Shown in pieces: positions 30,767 through 32,259 of a stretch of 32,259 nt of DNA. Source of the DNA: DATJQF01 sp035505995 (GTDB lineage: Bacteria; Bacteroidota; Bacteroidia; Bacteroidales; FEN-979). Made by a program: the position numbers and the translations under genes. The notes beneath the pieces were generated by a model. It did no database searches. It had not been told where the DNA came from and was given only the letters and a program-made list of their open reading frames with translations. Location of the stretch: NCBI GenBank assembly GCA_035505995.1, contig DATJQF010000102.1, forward strand, positions 1 through 32,259. Direction: 5' to 3'. Position 1 is the first letter of the stretch; every line of letters begins with the position of its first letter.

Positions 30767-32259
30767 GTGATCAGATCCTGGAGAACCATTTTCCTGATAC
30801 TGGGGACCGTGGTAGTCCTTGCCAGCTTAACCTACCTGGGGTGGCTGCTTTATATCAAAATGAATTCGCGTTCGGAATCCCCGCTGAAGGCGATCCCGGT
30901 GAATACCGCGTTGATCCTGAAAATCAACAATCCCCATGCGTTCTGGAAGGAAGTGAGCCAGCAAAACCTCATCTGGAAAAAGCTGACCCTCATTCCTTCC
31001 CTGGCAAAGTTGGATTCCGGTATGAACCGGTTCGATTCGATCCTGAAATCAGATGAGAAGCTGATGGTGATGATGCGGGATCATCCGCTTTACCTGGTGA
31101 TGACGGTCAAGGGCAGGGATGAGCCGGTATGGATGTTTCTGATCCAGCTCTCCGGGTACGAGCCCTCCGGTGTGATAAAAAAGTTCATCGAGACCCATTT
31201 TGCTGGCCAGGCTTCCATCGCCACTTTCCCGTATGGCAATTCCGATCTGATCCGCATCAGTTTCAGGGGGGAGAAAGAGCCTCTTTACGTTGCAGTCGGA
31301 AAAGGGGTCTTCATCGCAAGCGCATACCCCGACCTGGTCAGCAAATCGCTGGACCAGATCATGCTGAACCTGCCTTCGGTCTCTTCCACCGGATTCCGGA
31401 ACGTGGAAGCGATCACCGGGAAAAAAGTCAATGCGAACCTCTATATCAACTACCGGCTCCTGCCGCCTTTCCTTTCAAAAATCCTGAAGGAAGGCACCAA
31501 CTTCGAAGCCGAGAAGCAAAGCCGCCTGGCCGACTGGAGCGGGCTGGATATGATCGTTAAAAGAGACGAATTCCTGGTGAACGGCTTTACCACCCTGTCT
31601 GATACCCTCAGCCAATACCTTTCGGTGTTCCGGGAGCAAACCCCCCAGCGGATCGAGATCACCAAAGTGTTGCCGGGAAATACCTCTTCCTTCATATATA
31701 TTGCGACGGAAGATCCGGGGCGATTCTATTCCAGGCTCACCCGCTTTCTTGGCGACCGCCAGGGGTTCATCCCCTCCTATCCCGAACTTACCCGGCTCCA
31801 GAACCAGTATAACCTGGCCATCCGGGATTACTTTCTTCCCTGGACCGGGAGAGAAATGGCTTCTGTTTCTGTCGCAGCCGCCATCCCGGGCTATCCCGAC
31901 AACGAGTTTGCCGTTTTCAGCATGACCGACGGGTTGCTGGCCGACAGCCTGCTAATGAACCTCGCCCGGATGACCGGTAACCGCCCGGATTCAGTCCGTT
32001 ATGAAGGCTACACGATCCGCCAGCTCCATCTGGCAAATATCGTCCCTTATCTCTGGGGTCCTTTTTTCAGCAAGATCAAAGGTTCCTGTTATGTTCTCGG
32101 CGACGGCTACCTGATCTTCGGAAACGATGTGCCGTCCCTGAAAGAATACCTCAAGCAGATGATCTCGGAAAATCTGCTTTCCAAAGACCGCGATTTCATT
32201 TCCTTCAGCGAGAACATGCCGGATAATACCAATCTTTTTTTCTACCGTAACAATGCCCG
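30767..32259 (+). CDS. Membrane-anchored periplasmic protein, DUF3352-like (3' truncated)
   Basis: The frame opens at a GTG at 30767 and stays open to the window edge, giving at least 497 residues. No in-frame ATG precedes the GTG, and an in-frame stop lies at 30740. Residues 5-27 form one uncleaved signal anchor (TIFLILGTVVVLASLTYLGWL), followed by a soluble region. That region contains VNTALILKINNPHAFWKE, MMRDHPLYLVMTV and, further on, GKGVFIASAYPDLV, suggesting a duplicated alpha/beta domain, as in the DUF3352-like proteins of Bacteroidota. No catalytic motif is apparent. A hairpin before it and its own -7 box suggest an independent unit. The family assignment is tentative; the gene itself is well supported by a 1.5 kb open frame with coherent sequence. 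Confidence 0.8.
   Translation, partial: MIRSWRTIFLILGTVVVLASLTYLGWLLYIKMNSRSESPLKAIPVNTALILKINNPHAFWKEVSQQNLIWKKLTLIPSLAKLDSGMNRFDSILKSDEKLMVMMRDHPLYLVMTVKGRDEPVWMFLIQLSGYEPSGVIKKFIETHFAGQASIATFPYGNSDLIRISFRGEKEPLYVAVGKGVFIASAYPDLVSKSLDQIMLNLPSVSSTGFRNVEAITGKKVNANLYINYRLLPPFLSKILKEGTNFEAEKQSRLADWSGLDMIVKRDEFLVNGFTTLSDTLSQYLSVFREQTPQRIEITKVLPGNTSSFIYIATEDPGRFYSRLTRFLGDRQGFIPSYPELTRLQNQYNLAIRDYFLPWTGREMASVSVAAAIPGYPDNEFAVFSMTDGLLADSLLMNLARMTGNRPDSVRYEGYTIRQLHLANIVPYLWGPFFSKIKGSCYVLGDGYLIFGNDVPSLKEYLKQMISENLLSKDRDFISFSENMPDNTNLFFYRNNA

Overview
The window is a chromosomal stretch of a Bacteroidota bacterium, most likely from a Bacteroidales-like environmental lineage. The basis is a fused lpxC/fabZ gene, a PorX-type regulator (receiver plus PglZ domain), secreted proteins with type IX secretion (T9SS) type A and type B C-terminal domains, promoters of the TTTG-N19-TAnnTTTG class, and start codons without Shine-Dalgarno sequences. 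The DNA is GC-rich for the phylum, with AT-rich islands at promoters. I see no tRNA, rRNA, CRISPR array, transposase or phage gene. The window opens inside feoB and ends inside a gene for a membrane-anchored protein.

Layout. (1) 2-1957, plus strand: the end of feoB, a small Cys-rich FeoB-associated membrane protein, and an NlpC/P60 peptidase with its own promoter. (2) 1970-9309, minus strand: an outer-membrane beta-barrel protein with its own promoter, then a coupled series in transcription order: T9SS type A surface protein, T9SS type B surface protein, tex. (3) 9375-13732, minus strand: ald-aroB-aroA-lutA, a compact amino-acid and lactate metabolism cluster. (4) 13855-15809, minus strand: porX-tsaE. 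(5) 15910-22690, plus strand: HD phosphohydrolase, lpxD, lpxC/fabZ, lpxA, an ABC ATPase, efp and a second lpxD-like gene, i.e. early lipid A synthesis with elongation factor P. (6) 22705-26200, minus strand: two tandem Wzz-like chain-length proteins and an O-antigen ligase-like protein. (7) 26608-30674, plus strand: glycosyltransferase, purD, a DUF6427-like membrane protein and rnhB, followed by a hairpin and the partial last gene.

How the genes fit together. Much of the window concerns the cell envelope: lipid A acylation and deacetylation, polysaccharide polymerisation or ligation and chain length, T9SS cargo and the T9SS regulator PorX. T9SS cargo is normally attached to an LPS-type glycolipid, so envelope glycolipid genes beside porX are coherent, but a regulatory link is inference.

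I found no clear new defence or mobile system. The points most worth a second look are two intergenic arrays of one related octamer (consensus GTCAMCAR), one in the predicted ald promoter and one abutting a start codon; an ABC ATPase lacking the usual Q-loop Gln and H-loop His between lpxA and efp; a predicted porX promoter that overlaps the start codon of the divergent gene; and an A-B-A-B duplicated repeat in a surface protein.
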